Source of the DNA: Auanema rhodensis
Taxonomy: Eukaryota > Nematoda > Chromadorea > Rhabditida > Rhabditidae
Direction: 5' to 3'
Length of the DNA: 64,000 nucleotides
Assembly: GCA_964057225.1 (NCBI GenBank)
Contig: OZ059894.1
Coordinates: 12,658,131 to 12,722,130 of the forward strand
Shown: in pieces, positions 10,862-23,500 of the stretch
Layout of the letters: the number at the start of each line of letters is the position of its first letter
How positions within the stretch are numbered: the stretch's first letter is position 1
Notes under the pieces: model-generated
Told to the model about the DNA's origin: nothing
What the model saw: the letters and a program-made list of their open reading frames with translations, nothing else
Database searches by the model: none
Made by a program: the position numbers and the translations under genes

Positions 10862-10891
10862 ATCACGTAAAGTCATGTCATTTTACGTGAT
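10862..10891. repeat. Perfect inverted repeat ATCACGTAAA / TTTACGTGAT
   Basis: Arms at 10862-10871 and 10882-10891 are exact reverse complements around a 10-base loop; a further ACGTGA follows at 10892-10897. It could form an RNA hairpin or be a paired protein-binding site. Function is unknown. Confidence 0.75.
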
Positions 10892-11077
10892 ACGTGAGAA
10901 GAGTAAAAAAGCCGTGAAATTTATTGTAATTCATCACAAAGGCAACTGATTAAAAACTAAAAATTAAAAGAATTGTAAAATGACCAAGTATATAACATCT
11001 ATCGCCATTGGGCATAAACAGAAATTAAAAAGATATTTTTAGAATTGTTCCTAAACAAACTATAGCAAAAGTTCTTT

Positions 11078-11083
11078 GGGGAA
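11078..11083 (+). other. Polypurine tract (short, GGGGAA)
   Basis: GGGGAA abuts the 3' LTR at 11084, the position required for plus-strand priming. It is short and preceded by pyrimidines (gttcttt), so the assignment rests on position. Confidence 0.65.
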
Positions 11084-11298
11084 TGTTCTGTGGATTCACA
11101 GAAAATCAGTTCTTTTTAGATCATTTTTTGTGATATTGAATTGTGGAATCGGTTGAATCTACGTGAAACATTTACGTGATCTCTTTATACCCTTTTTCCA
11201 ATTTTATTCTTATACGTTGTACCAAACCCATCCGGTTGTTCGGATAATAAGTAAATAAATCATTATATATAAATATATGTTTCTATTATTTTGAGACA
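11084..11298 (+). repeat. 3' LTR of the BEL/Pao element
   Basis: 215 bp, identical by eye to 4433-4647, including the paired TACGTGA motifs, TTTATA, ATCCG/CGGAT inverted repeat and AATAAA. Its identity with the 5' LTR implies little time since insertion, although gene conversion can also homogenise LTRs. Confidence 0.96.
11254..11259 (+). terminator. AATAAA polyadenylation signal in the 3' LTR
   Basis: The canonical hexamer in the position expected to direct 3' end formation of the element transcript. Confidence 0.55.
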
Positions 11299-11303
11299 GA
11301 ACG
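11299..11303. repeat. Right target site duplication, gaacg
   Basis: Matches 4428-4432 and runs directly into aatgaattgtttc, the normal continuation of the satellite monomer. Confidence 0.95.
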
Positions 11304-11469
11304 AATGAATTGTTTCAAAACTATTGTAAAAATATGAGATTGTTTCAAAATACGTGATTAAATGAAGAAAATGGAGTAAAATGAATTGGAAAATTATAAA
11401 ATATTTTCATGTTTTATTTCTTGAGTTTCAAAATATTCAAACTTTTTTTTTTCACTGTTTAAAATCTTA

Positions 11470-14400
11470 ATGAACGAATGAATTGTTTCAAAACTATTGT
11501 AAAAATATGAGATTGTTTCAAAATACGTGATTAAATGAAGAAAATGGAGTAAAATGAATTGGAAAATTATAAAATATTTCCATGTTTTATTTTCTTAGTA
11601 TCAGAAAATTCAAATTAAGATCGTTTTTAATGTTTCAAATCTCAATGAACGAATGAATTGTTTCAAAACTATTGTAAAAATATGAGATTGTTTCAAAATA
11701 CGTGATTAAATGAAGAAAATAGAGTAAAATGAATTGGAATATTATAAAATATTTTCATGTTTTATTTCTTGAGTATCAAAATATTCAAACTTTTTTTTTT
11801 CACTGTTTAAAATCTTAATGAACGAATGAATTGTTTCAAAACTATTGTAAAAATATGAGATTGTTTCAAAATACGTGATTAAATGAAGAAAATGGAGTAA
11901 AATGAATTGGAAAATTATAAAATATTTCCATGTTTTATTTTCTTAGTATCAGAAAATTCAAATTAAGATCGTTTTTAATGTTTCAAATCTTAATGAACAA
12001 ATGAATTGTTTCGAAACTATTGTAAAAATATGAGATTGTTTCAAAATACGTGATTAAATGAAGAAAATAGAGTAAAATGAATTGGAATATTATAAAATAT
12101 TTTCATGTTTTATTTCTTGAGTATCAAAATATTCAAACTTTTTTTTTTCACTGTTCAAAATCTTAATGAACGAATGAATTGTTTCAAAACTATTGTAAAA
12201 ATTTGAGATTGTTTCAAAATACGTGATTAAATGAAGAAAATAGAGTAAAATGAATTGGAAAATTATAAAATATTTTCATGTTTTATTTCTTGAGTTTCAA
12301 AATATTCAAACTTTTTTTTTCACTGTTTAAAATCTTAATGAACGAATGAATTGTTTCAAAACTATTATAAAAATATGAGATTGTTTCAAAATACGTGATT
12401 AAATGAAGAAAATGGAGTAAAATGAATTGGAAAATTATAAAATATTTCCATGTTTTATTTTCTTAGTATCAGAAAATTCAAATTAAGATCGTTTTTAATG
12501 TTTCAAATCTCAATGAACGAATGAATTGTTTCAAAACTATTGTAAAAATATGAGATTGTTTCAAAATACGTGATTAAATGAAGAAAATGGAGTAAAATGA
12601 ATTGGAAAATTATAAAATATTTTCATGTTTTATTTCTTGAGTATCAAAATATTCAAACTTTTTTTTTTCACTGTTTAAAATCTTAATGAACGAATGAATT
12701 GTTTCAAAACTATTGTAAAAATTTGAGATTGTTTCAAAATACGTGATTAAATGAAGAAAATAGAGTAAAATGAATTGGAAAATTATAAAATATTTTCATG
12801 TTTTATTTCTTGAGTTTCAAAATATTCAAACTTTTTTTTTTCACTGTTTAAAATCTTAATGAACGAATGAATTGTTTCAAAACTATTATAAAAATATGAG
12901 ATTGTTTCAAAATACGTGATTAAATGAAGAAAATGGAGTAAAATGAATTGGAAAATTATAAAATATTTCCATGTTTTATTTTCTTAGTATCAGAAAATTC
13001 AAATTAAGATCGTTTTTAATGTTTCAAATCTCAATGAACGAATGAATTGTTTCAAAACTATTGTAAAATATGAGATTGTTTCAAAATACGTGATTAAATG
13101 AAGAAAATGGAGTAAAATGAATTGGAAAATTATAAAATATTTCCATGTTTTATTTTCTTAGTATCAGAAAATTCAAATTAAGATCGTTTTTAATGTTTCA
13201 AATCTTAATGAACGAATGAATTGTTTCGAAACTATTGTAAAAATATGAGATTGTTTCAAAATACGTGATTAAATGAAGAAAATAGAGTAAAATGAATTGG
13301 AATATTATAAAATATTTTCATGTTTTATTTCTTGAGTATCAAAATATTCAAACTTTTTTTTTTCACTGTTTAAAATCTTAATGAACGAATGAATTGTTTC
13401 AAAACTATTGTAAAAATTTGAGATTGTTTCAAAATACGTGATTAAATGAAGAAAATAGAGTAAAATGAATTGGAAAATTATAAAATATTTTCATGTTTTA
13501 TTTCTTGAGTTTCAAAATATTCAAACTTTTTTTTTTCACTGTTTAAAATCTTAATGAACGAATGAATTGTTTCAAAACTATTGTAAAAATATGAGATTGT
13601 TTCAAAATACGTGATTAAATGAAGAAAATGGAGTAAAATGAATTGGAAAATTATAAAATATTTCCATGTTTTATTTTCTTAGTATCAGAAAATTCAAATT
13701 AAGATCGTTTTTAATGTTTCAAATCTTAATGAACGAATTAATTGTTTCAAAACTATTGTAAAAATATGAGATTGTTTCAAAATACGTGATTAAATGAAGA
13801 AAATAGAGTAAAATGAATTGGAATATTATAAAATATTTTCATGTTTTATTTCTTGAGTATCAAAATATTCAAACTTTTTTTTTTCACTGTTTAAAATCTT
13901 AATGAACGAATAAATTGTTTCAAAACTATTGTAAAAATATGAGATTGTTTCAAAATACGTGATTAAATGAAGAAAATGGAGTAAAATGAATTGGAAAATT
14001 ATAAAATATTTTCATGTTTTATTTCTTGAGTTTCAAAATATTCAAACTTTTTTTTTTCACTATTCAAAATCTTAATGAACGAATGAATTGTTTCAAAACT
14101 ATTGTAAAAATATGAGATTGTTTCAAAATACGTGATTAAATGAAGAAAATGGAGTAAAATGAATTGGAAAATTATAAAATATTTCCATGTTTTATTTTTT
14201 TAGTATCAGAAAATTCAAATTAAGATCGTTTTTAATGTTTCAAATCTCAATGAACGAATGAATTGTTTCAAAACTATTGTAAAAATATGAGATTGTTTCA
14301 AAATACGTGATTAAATGAAGAAAATGGAGTAAAATGAATTGGAAAATTATAAAATATTTTCATGTTTTATTTCTTGAGTTTCAAAATATTCAAACTTTTT

Positions 14401-17400
14401 TTTTTCACTGTTTAAAATCTTAATGAACGAATGAATTGTTTCAAAACTATTGTAAAAATATGAGATTGTTTCAAAATACGTGATTAAATGAAGAAAATGG
14501 AGTAAAATGAATTGGAAAATTATAAAATATTTTCATGTTTTATTTCTTGAGTTTCAAAATATTCAAACTTTTTTTTTTCACTGTTTAAAATCTTAATGAA
14601 CGAATGAATTGTTTCAAAACTATTGTAAAAATATGAGATTGTTTCAAAATACGTGATTAAATGAAGAAAATGGAGTAAAATGAATTGGAAAATTATAAAA
14701 TATTTCCATGTTTTATTTTTTTAGTATCAGAAAATTCAAATTAAGATCGTTTTTAATGTTTCAAATCTCAATGAACGAATGAATTGTTTCAAAACTATTG
14801 TAAAAATATGAGATTGTTTCAAAATACGTGATCAAATGAAGAAAATAGAGTAAAATGAATTGGAAAATTATAAAATATTTTCATGTTTTATTTTTTGAGT
14901 ATCAAAATATTTGAAATTATAACTTCTTTACTGTTAAAAACATTATTAACTGGATGATTTGTTTCGAAATTATTGTAAAAATATGAGATTGTTTCAAAAT
15001 ACGTGATTAAATGAAGAAAATAGAGTAAAATGAATTGGAAAATTTTAAAATATTTTCATGTTTTATTTTTTGAGTATCGAAATATTTAAAATTATATCTT
15101 CTTTACTGTTAAAAACATTATTAAATGAATGATTTGTTTCGAAATTATTGTAAAAATTTGAGATTGTTTCAAAATACGTGATTAAATGAAGAAAATGGAG
15201 TAAAATGAATTGGAAAATTATAAAATATTTTCATGTTTCATTTTTTGAGTATCAAATAAATTAAAATTATATCTACTTTACTGTTAAAAACATTATTAAC
15301 TGGATTATTTATTTCGAAATTATTGTAAAATTTAAAATTGTTCCAAGAAACATAATTAAATGAAGAAAATAGAGTAAAATGAATTGGAAAATTTTAAAAT
15401 ATTTTCATGTTTTATTTTTTGAGTATCGAAATATTTAAAATTATATCTTCTTTACTGTTAAAAACATTATTAAATGAATGATTTGTTTCGAAATTATTGT
15501 GAAAATTTGAGATTGTTTCAAAATACGTGATTAAATGAAGAAAATGGAGTAAAATGAATTGGAAAATTATAAAATATTTCCATGTTTTATTTTCTTAGTA
15601 TCAGAAAATTCAAATTAAGATCGTTTTTAATGTTTCAAATCTTAATGAACGAATTAATTGTTTCAAAACTATTGTAAAAATATGAGATTGTTTCAAAATA
15701 CGTGATTAAATGAAGGAAATGGAGTAAAATGAATTGGAAAAATATAAAATATTTTCATGTTTTATTTCTTGAGTTTCAAAATATTCAAACTTTTTTTTTT
15801 CACTGTTCAAAATCTTAATGAACGAATGAATTGTTTCAAAACTATTGTAAAAATTTGAGATTGTTTCAAAATACGTGATTAAATGAAGAAAATGGAGTAA
15901 AATGAATTGGAAAATTATAAAATATTTTCATGTTTTATTTCTTGAGTTTCAAAATATTCAAACTTTTTTTTTTCACTGTTTAAAATCTTAATGAACGAAT
16001 GAATTGTTTCAAAACTATTGTAAAAATATGAGATTGTTTCAAAATACGTGATTAAATGAAGAAAATGGAGTAAAATGAATTGGAAAATTATAAAATATTT
16101 CCATGTTTTATTTTCTTAGTATCAGAAAATTCAAATTAAGATCGTTTTTAATGTTTCAAATCTCAATGAACGAATGAATTGTTTCAAAACTATTGTAAAA
16201 ATATGAGATTGTTTCAAAATACGTGATTAAATGAAGAAAATAGAGTAAAATGAATTGGAATATTATAAAATATTTTCATGTTTTATTTCTTGAGTATCAA
16301 AATATTCAAACTTTTTTTTTTCACTGTTTAAAATCTTAATGAACGAATGAATTGTTTCAAAACTATTGTAAAAATATGAGATTGTTTCAAAATACGTGAT
16401 TAAATGAAGAAAATGGAGTAAAATGAATTGGAAAATTATAAAATATTTCCATGTTTTATTTTCTTAGTATCAGAAAATTCAAATTAAGATCGTTTTTAAT
16501 GTTTCAAATCTTAATGAACGAATGAATTGTTTCGAAACTATTGTAAAAATATGAGATTGTTTCAAAATACGTGATTAAATGAAGAAAATAGAGTAAAATG
16601 AATTGGAATATTATAAAATATTTTCATGTTTTATTTCTTGAGTATCAAAATATTCAAACTTTTTTTTTTCACTGTTCAAAATCTTAATGAACGAATGAAT
16701 TGTTTCAAAACTATTGTAAAAATTTGAGATTGTTTCAAAATACGTGATTAAATGAAGAAAATAGAGTAAAATGAATTGGAAAATTATAAAATATTTTCAT
16801 GTTTTATTTCTTGAGTTTCAAAATATTCAAACTTTTTTTTTTCACTGTTTAAAATCTTAATGAACGAATGAATTGTTTCAAAACTATTATAAAAATATGA
16901 GATTGTTTCAAAATACGTGATTAAATGAAGAAAATGGAGTAAAATGAATTGGAAAATTATAAAATATTTCCATGTTTTATTTTCTTAGTATCAGAAAATT
17001 CAAATTAAGATCGTTTTTAATGTTTCAAATCTCAATGAACGAATGAATTGTTTCAAAACTATTGTAAAAATATGAGATTGTTTCAAAATACGTGATTAAA
17101 TGAAGAAAATGGAGTAAAATGAATTGGAAAATTATAAAATATTTCCATGTTTTATTTTCTTAGTATCAGAAAATTCAAATTAAGATCGTTTTTAATGTTT
17201 CAAATCTTAATGAACGAATGAATTGTTTCGAAACTATTGTAAAAATATGAGATTGTTTCAAAATACGTGATTAAATGAAGAAAATAGAGTAAAATGAATT
17301 GGAATATTATAAAATATTTTCATGTTTTATTTCTTGAGTATCAAAATATTCAAACTTTTTTTTTTCACTGTTTAAAATCTTAATGAACGAATGAATTGTT

Positions 17401-20400
17401 TCAAAACTATTGTAAAAATTTGAGATTGTTTCAAAATACGTGATTAAATGAAGAAAATAGAGTAAAATGAATTGGAAAATTATAAAATATTTTCATGTTT
17501 TATTTCTTGAGTTTCAAAATATTCAAACTTTTTTTTTTCACTGTTTAAAATCTTAATGAACGAATGAATTGTTTCAAAACTATTGTAAAAATATGAGATT
17601 GTTTCAAAATACGTGATTAAATGAAGAAAATGGAGTAAAATGAATTGGAAAATTATAAAATATTTCCATGTTTTATTTTCTTAGTATCAGAAAATTCAAA
17701 TTAAGATCGTTTTTAATGTTTCAAATCTTAATGAACGAATGAATTGTTTCGAAACTATTGTAAAAATATGAGATTGTTTCAAAATACGTGATTAAATGAA
17801 GAAAATAGAGTAAAATGAATTGGAATATTATAAAATATTTTCATGTTTTATTTCTTGAGTTTCAAAATATTCAAACTTTTTTTTTTCACTGTTTAAAATC
17901 TTAATGAACGAATGAATTGTTTCAAAACTATTGTAAAAATTTGAGATTGTTTCAAAATACGTGATTAAATGAAGAAAATGGAGTAAAATGAATTGGAAAA
18001 TTATAAAATATTTTCATGTTTTATTTCTTGAGTTTCAAAATATTCAAACTTTTTTTTTTCACTGTTTAAAATCTTAATGAACGAATGAATTGTTTCAAAA
18101 CTATTGTAAAAATATGAGATTGTTTCAAAATACGTGATTAAATGAAGAAAATGGAGTAAAATGAATTGGAAAATTATAAAATATTTCCATGTTTTATTTT
18201 CTTAGTATCAGAAAATTCAAATTAAGATCGTTTTTAATGTTTCAAATCTCAATGAACGAATGAATTGTTTCAAAACTATTGTAAAAATATGAGATTGTTT
18301 CAAAATACGTGATTAAATGAAGAAAATAGAGTAAAATGAATTGGAATATTATAAAATATTTTCATGTTTTATTTCTTGAGTATCAAAATATTCAAACTTT
18401 TTTTTTTCACTGTTTAAAATCTTAATGAACGAATGAATTGTTTCAAAACTATTGTAAAAATATGAGATTGTTTCAAAATACGTGATTAAATGAAGAAAAT
18501 GGAGTAAAATGAATTGGAAAATTATAAAATATTTCCATGTTTTATTTTCTTAGTATCAGAAAATTCAAATTAAGATCGTTTTTAATGTTTCAAATCTTAA
18601 TGAACGAATGAATTGTTTCGAAACTATTGTAAAAATATGAGATTGTTTCAAAATACGTGATTAAATGAAGAAAATAGAGTAAAATGAATTGGAATATTAT
18701 AAAATATTTTCATGTTTTATTTCTTGAGTATCAAAATATTCAAACTTTTTTTTTTCACTGTTCAAAATCTTAATGAACGAATGAATTGTTTCAAAACTAT
18801 TGTAAAAATTTGAGATTGTTTCAAAATACGTGATTAAATGAAGAAAATAGAGTAAAATGAATTGGAAAATTATAAAATATTTTCATGTTTTATTTCTTGA
18901 GTTTCAAAATATTCAAACTTTTTTTTTTCACTGTTTAAAATCTTAATGAACGAATGAATTGTTTCAAAACTATTATAAAAATATGAGATTGTTTCAAAAT
19001 ACGTGATTAAATGAAGAAAATGGAGTAAAATGAATTGGAAAATTATAAAATATTTCCATGTTTTATTTTCTTAGTATCAGAAAATTCAAATTAAGATCGT
19101 TTTTAATGTTTCAAATCTCAATGAACGAATGAATTGTTTCAAAACTATTGTAAAAATATGAGATTGTTTCAAAATACGTGATTAAATGAAGAAAATGGAG
19201 TAAAATGAATTGGAAAATTATAAAATATTTCCATGTTTTATTTTCTTAGTATCAGAAAATTCAAATTAAGATCGTTTTTAATGTTTCAAATCTTAATGAA
19301 CGAATGAATTGTTTCGAAACTATTGTAAAAATATGAGATTGTTTCAAAATACGTGATTAAATGAAGAAAATAGAGTAAAATGAATTGGAATATTATAAAA
19401 TATTTTCATGTTTTATTTCTTGAGTATCAAAATATTCAAACTTTTTTTTTTCACTGTTTAAAATCTTAATGAACGAATGAATTGTTTCAAAACTATTGTA
19501 AAAATTTGAGATTGTTTCAAAATACGTGATTAAATGAAGAAAATAGAGTAAAATGAATTGGAAAATTATAAAATATTTTCATGTTTTATTTCTTGAGTTT
19601 CAAAATATTCAAACTTTTTTTTTTCACTGTTTAAAATCTTAATGAACGAATGAATTGTTTCAAAACTATTGTAAAAATATGAGATTGTTTCAAAATACGT
19701 GATTAAATGAAGAAAATGGAGTAAAATGAATTGGAAAATTATAAAATATTTCCATGTTTTATTTTCTTAGTATCAGAAAATTCAAATTAAGATTGTTTTT
19801 AATGTTTCAAATCTTAATGAACGAATTAATTGTTTCAAAACTATTGTAAAAATATGAGATTGTTTCAAAATACGTGATTAAATGAAGAAAATAGAGTAAA
19901 ATGAATTGGAATATTTTAAAATATTTTCATGTTTTATTTCTTGAGTATCAAAATATTCAAACTTTTTTTTTTCACTGTTTAAAATCTTAATGAACGAATG
20001 AATTGTTTCAAAACTATTGTAAAAATATGAGATTGTTTCAAAATACGTGATTAAATGAAGAAAATGGAGTAAAATGAATTGGAAAATTATAAAATATTTT
20101 CATGTTTTATTTCTTGAGTTTCAAAATATTCAAACTTTTTTTTTTCACTATTCAAAATCTTAATGAACGAATGAATTGTTTCAAAACTATTGTAAAAATA
20201 TGAGAATGTTTCAAAATACGTGATTAAATGAAGAAAATGGAGTAAAATGAATTGGAAAATTATAAAATATTTCCATGTTTTATTTTTTTAGTATCAGAAA
20301 ATTCAAATTAAGATCGTTTTTAATGTTTCAAATCTCAATGAACGAATGAATTGTTTCAAAACTATTGTAAAAATATGAGATTGTTTCAAAATACGTGATT

Positions 20401-20502
20401 AAATGAAGAAAATGGAGTAAAATGAATTGGAAAATTATAAAATATTTTCATGTTTTATTTCTTGAGTTTCAAAATATTCAAACTTTTTTTTTTCACTGTT
20501 TA
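11470..20502 (+). repeat. Higher-order repeat of about 4.5 kb (roughly 26 monomers), two diverging copies
   Basis: The monomer order starting at 11470 (B, A with ggaatat, B, A, ...) restarts at about 15986, an offset of 4,516 bp, after passing through the C-monomer cluster at 14850-15560. The second copy contains an additional internal run (about 17720-19650) that repeats its own beginning. Boundaries are approximate because they were read by monomer order, not alignment. Confidence 0.6.
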
Positions 20503-23500
20503 AAATCTTAATGAACGAATGAATTGTTTCAAAACTATTGTAAAAATATGAGATTGTTTCAAAATACGTGATTAAATGAAGAAAATGGAGTAAAATGAAT
20601 TGGAAAATTATAAAATATTTTCATGTTTTATTTCTTGAGTTTCAAAATATTCAAACTTTTTTTTTTCACTGTTTAAAATCTTAATGAACGAATGAATTGT
20701 TTCAAAACTATTGTAAAAATATGAGATTGTTTCAAAATACGTGATTAAATGAAGAAAATGGAGTAAAATGAATTGGAAAATTATAAAATATTTCCATGTT
20801 CTATTTTTTTAGTATCAGAAAATTCAAATTAAGATCGTTTTTAATGTTTCAAATCTCAATGAACGAATGAATTGTTTCAAAACTATTGTAAAAATATGAG
20901 ATTGTTTCAAAATACGTGATCAAATGAAGAAAATAGAGTAAAATGAATTGGAAAATTATAAAATATTTTCATGTTTTATTTTTTGAGTATCAAAATATTT
21001 GAAATTATAACTTCTTTACTGTTAAAAACATTATTAAATGAATGATTTGTTTCGAAATTATTGTAAAAATTTGAGATTGTTTCAAAATACGTGATTAAAT
21101 GAAGAAAATAGAGTAAAATGAATTGGAAAATTATAAAATATTTTCATGTTTTATTTTTTGAGTATCAAAATATTTGAAATTATAACTTCTTTACTGTTAA
21201 AAACATTATTAACTGGATGATTTGTTTCGAAATTATTGTAAAAATATGAGATTGTTTCAAAATACGTGATTAAATGAAGAAAATAGAGTAAAATGAATTG
21301 GAAAATTTTAAAATATTTTCATGTTTTATTTTTTGAGTATCGAAATATTTAAAATTATATCTTCTTTACTGTTAAAAACATTATTAAATGAATGATTTGT
21401 TTCGAAATTATTGTAAAAATTTGAGATTGTTTCAAAATACGTGATTAAATGAAGAAAATGGAGTAAAATGAATTGGAAAATTATAAAATAATTTCATGTT
21501 TCATTTTTTGAGTATCAAATAAATTAAAATTATATCTACTTTACTGTTAAAAACATTATTAACTGGATTATTTATTTCGAAATTATTGTAAAATTTAAAA
21601 TTGTTCCAAGAAACATAATTAAATGAAGAAAATAGAGTAAAATGAATTGGAAAATTTTAAAATATTTTCATGTTTTATTTTTTGAGTATCGAAATATTTA
21701 AAATTATATCTTCTTTACTGTTAAAAACATTATTAAATGAATGATTTGTTTCGAAATTATTGTAAAAATTTGAGATTGTTTCAAAATACGTGATTAAATG
21801 AAGAAAATGGAGTAAAATGAATTGGAAAATTATAAAATATTTCCATGTTTTATTTTCTTAGTATCAGAAAATTCAAATTAAGATCGTTTTTAATGTTTCA
21901 AATCTTAATGAACGAATTAATTGTTTCAAAACTATTGTAAAAATATGAGATTGTTTCAAAATACGTGATTAAATGAAGAAAATGGAGTAAAATGAATTGG
22001 AAAATTATAAAATATTTTCATGTTTTATTTCTTGAGTTTCAAAATATTCAAACTTTTTTTTTTCACTGTTTAAAATCTTAATGAACGAATGAATTGTTTC
22101 AAAACTATTATAAAAATATGAGATTGTTTCAAAATACGTGATTAAATGAAGAAAATGGAGTAAAATGAATTGGAAAATTATAAAATATTTCCATGTTTTA
22201 TTTTCTTAGTATCAGAAAATTCAAATTAAGATCGTTTTTAATGTTTCAAATCTCAATGAACGAATGAATTGTTTCAAAACTATTGTAAAAATATGAGATT
22301 GTTTCAAAATACGTGATTAAATGAAGAAAATGGAGTAAAATGAATTGGAAAATTATAAAATATTTCCATGTTTTATTTTCTTAGTATCAGAAAATTCAAA
22401 TTAAGATCGTTTTTAATGTTTCAAATCTTAATGAACGAATGAATTGTTTCGAAACTATTGTAAAAATATGAGATTGTTTCAAAATACGTGATTAAATGAA
22501 GAAAATAGAGTAAAATGAATTGGAATATTATAAAATATTTTCATGTTTTATTTCTTGAGTATCAAAATATTCAAACTTTTTTTTTTCACTGTTTAAAATC
22601 TTAATGAACGAATGAATTGTTTCAAAACTATTGTAAAAATTTGAGATTGTTTCAAAATACGTGATTAAATGAAGAAAATAGAGTAAAATGAATTGGAAAA
22701 TTATAAAATATTTTCATGTTTTATTTCTTGAGTTTCAAAATATTCAAACTTTTTTTTTTCACTGTTTAAAATCTTAATGAACGAATGAATTGTTTCAAAA
22801 CTATTGTAAAAATATGAGATTGTTTCAAAATACGTGATTAAATGAAGAAAATGGAGTAAAATGAATTGGAAAATTATAAAATATTTCCATGTTTTATTTT
22901 CTTAGTATCAGAAAATTCAAATTAAGATTGTTTTTAATGTTTCAAATCTTAATGAACGAATTAATTGTTTCAAAACTATTGTAAAAATATGAGATTGTTT
23001 CAAAATACGTGATTAAATGAAGAAAATAGAGTAAAATGAATTGGAATATTTTAAAATATTTTCATGTTTTATTTCTTGAGTATCAAAATATTCAAACTTT
23101 TTTTTTTCACTGTTTAAAATCTTAATGAACGAATGAATTGTTTCAAAACTATTGTAAAAATATGAGATTGTTTCAAAATACGTGATTAAATGAAGAAAAT
23201 GGAGTAAAATGAATTGGAAAATTATAAAATATTTTCATGTTTTATTTCTTGAGTTTCAAAATATTCAAACTTTTTTTTTTCACTATTCAAAATCTTAATG
23301 AACGAATGAATTGTTTCAAAACTATTGTAAAAATATGAGATTGTTTCAAAATACGTGATTAAATGAAGAAAATGGAGTAAAATGAATTGGAAAATTATAA
23401 AATATTTCCATGTTTTATTTTTTTAGTATCAGAAAATTCAAATTAAGATCGTTTTTAATGTTTCAAATCTCAATGAACGAATGAATTGTTTCAAAACTAT

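Larger units (their letters stand above)
10751..11083 (+). other. 3' untranslated region of the BEL/Pao element
   Basis: 333 bp between the pol stop and the 3' LTR, too short for an env gene and without a convincing frame. It holds a perfect 10 bp inverted repeat (10862-10891) containing the ACGTGA motif and ends in a short purine tract. Confidence 0.8.
4433..11298 (+). mobile_element. Complete BEL/Pao LTR retrotransposon
   Basis: A 6,866 bp element with 215 bp direct LTRs (4433-4647 and 11084-11298) that begin TG and end CA and look identical by eye. It is flanked by the 5 bp target duplication gaacg. A primer binding site follows the left LTR and a short purine tract precedes the right one. 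Inside are a gag frame with three zinc knuckles and a pol frame in the order protease, reverse transcriptase, RNase H, integrase, DUF5641-like C terminus. This order, with the DUF1759-type Gag domain and A17-type protease, is diagnostic of BEL/Pao. Only 333 bp separate pol from the 3' LTR, so there is no env gene. Identical LTRs and open frames indicate a recent, possibly competent insertion into a satellite monomer. Confidence 0.96.

Noticed and set aside
10751-11083. A possible env gene that would make the element retrovirus-like
   Set aside because: Only 333 bp with no sizeable open frame between pol and the 3' LTR.
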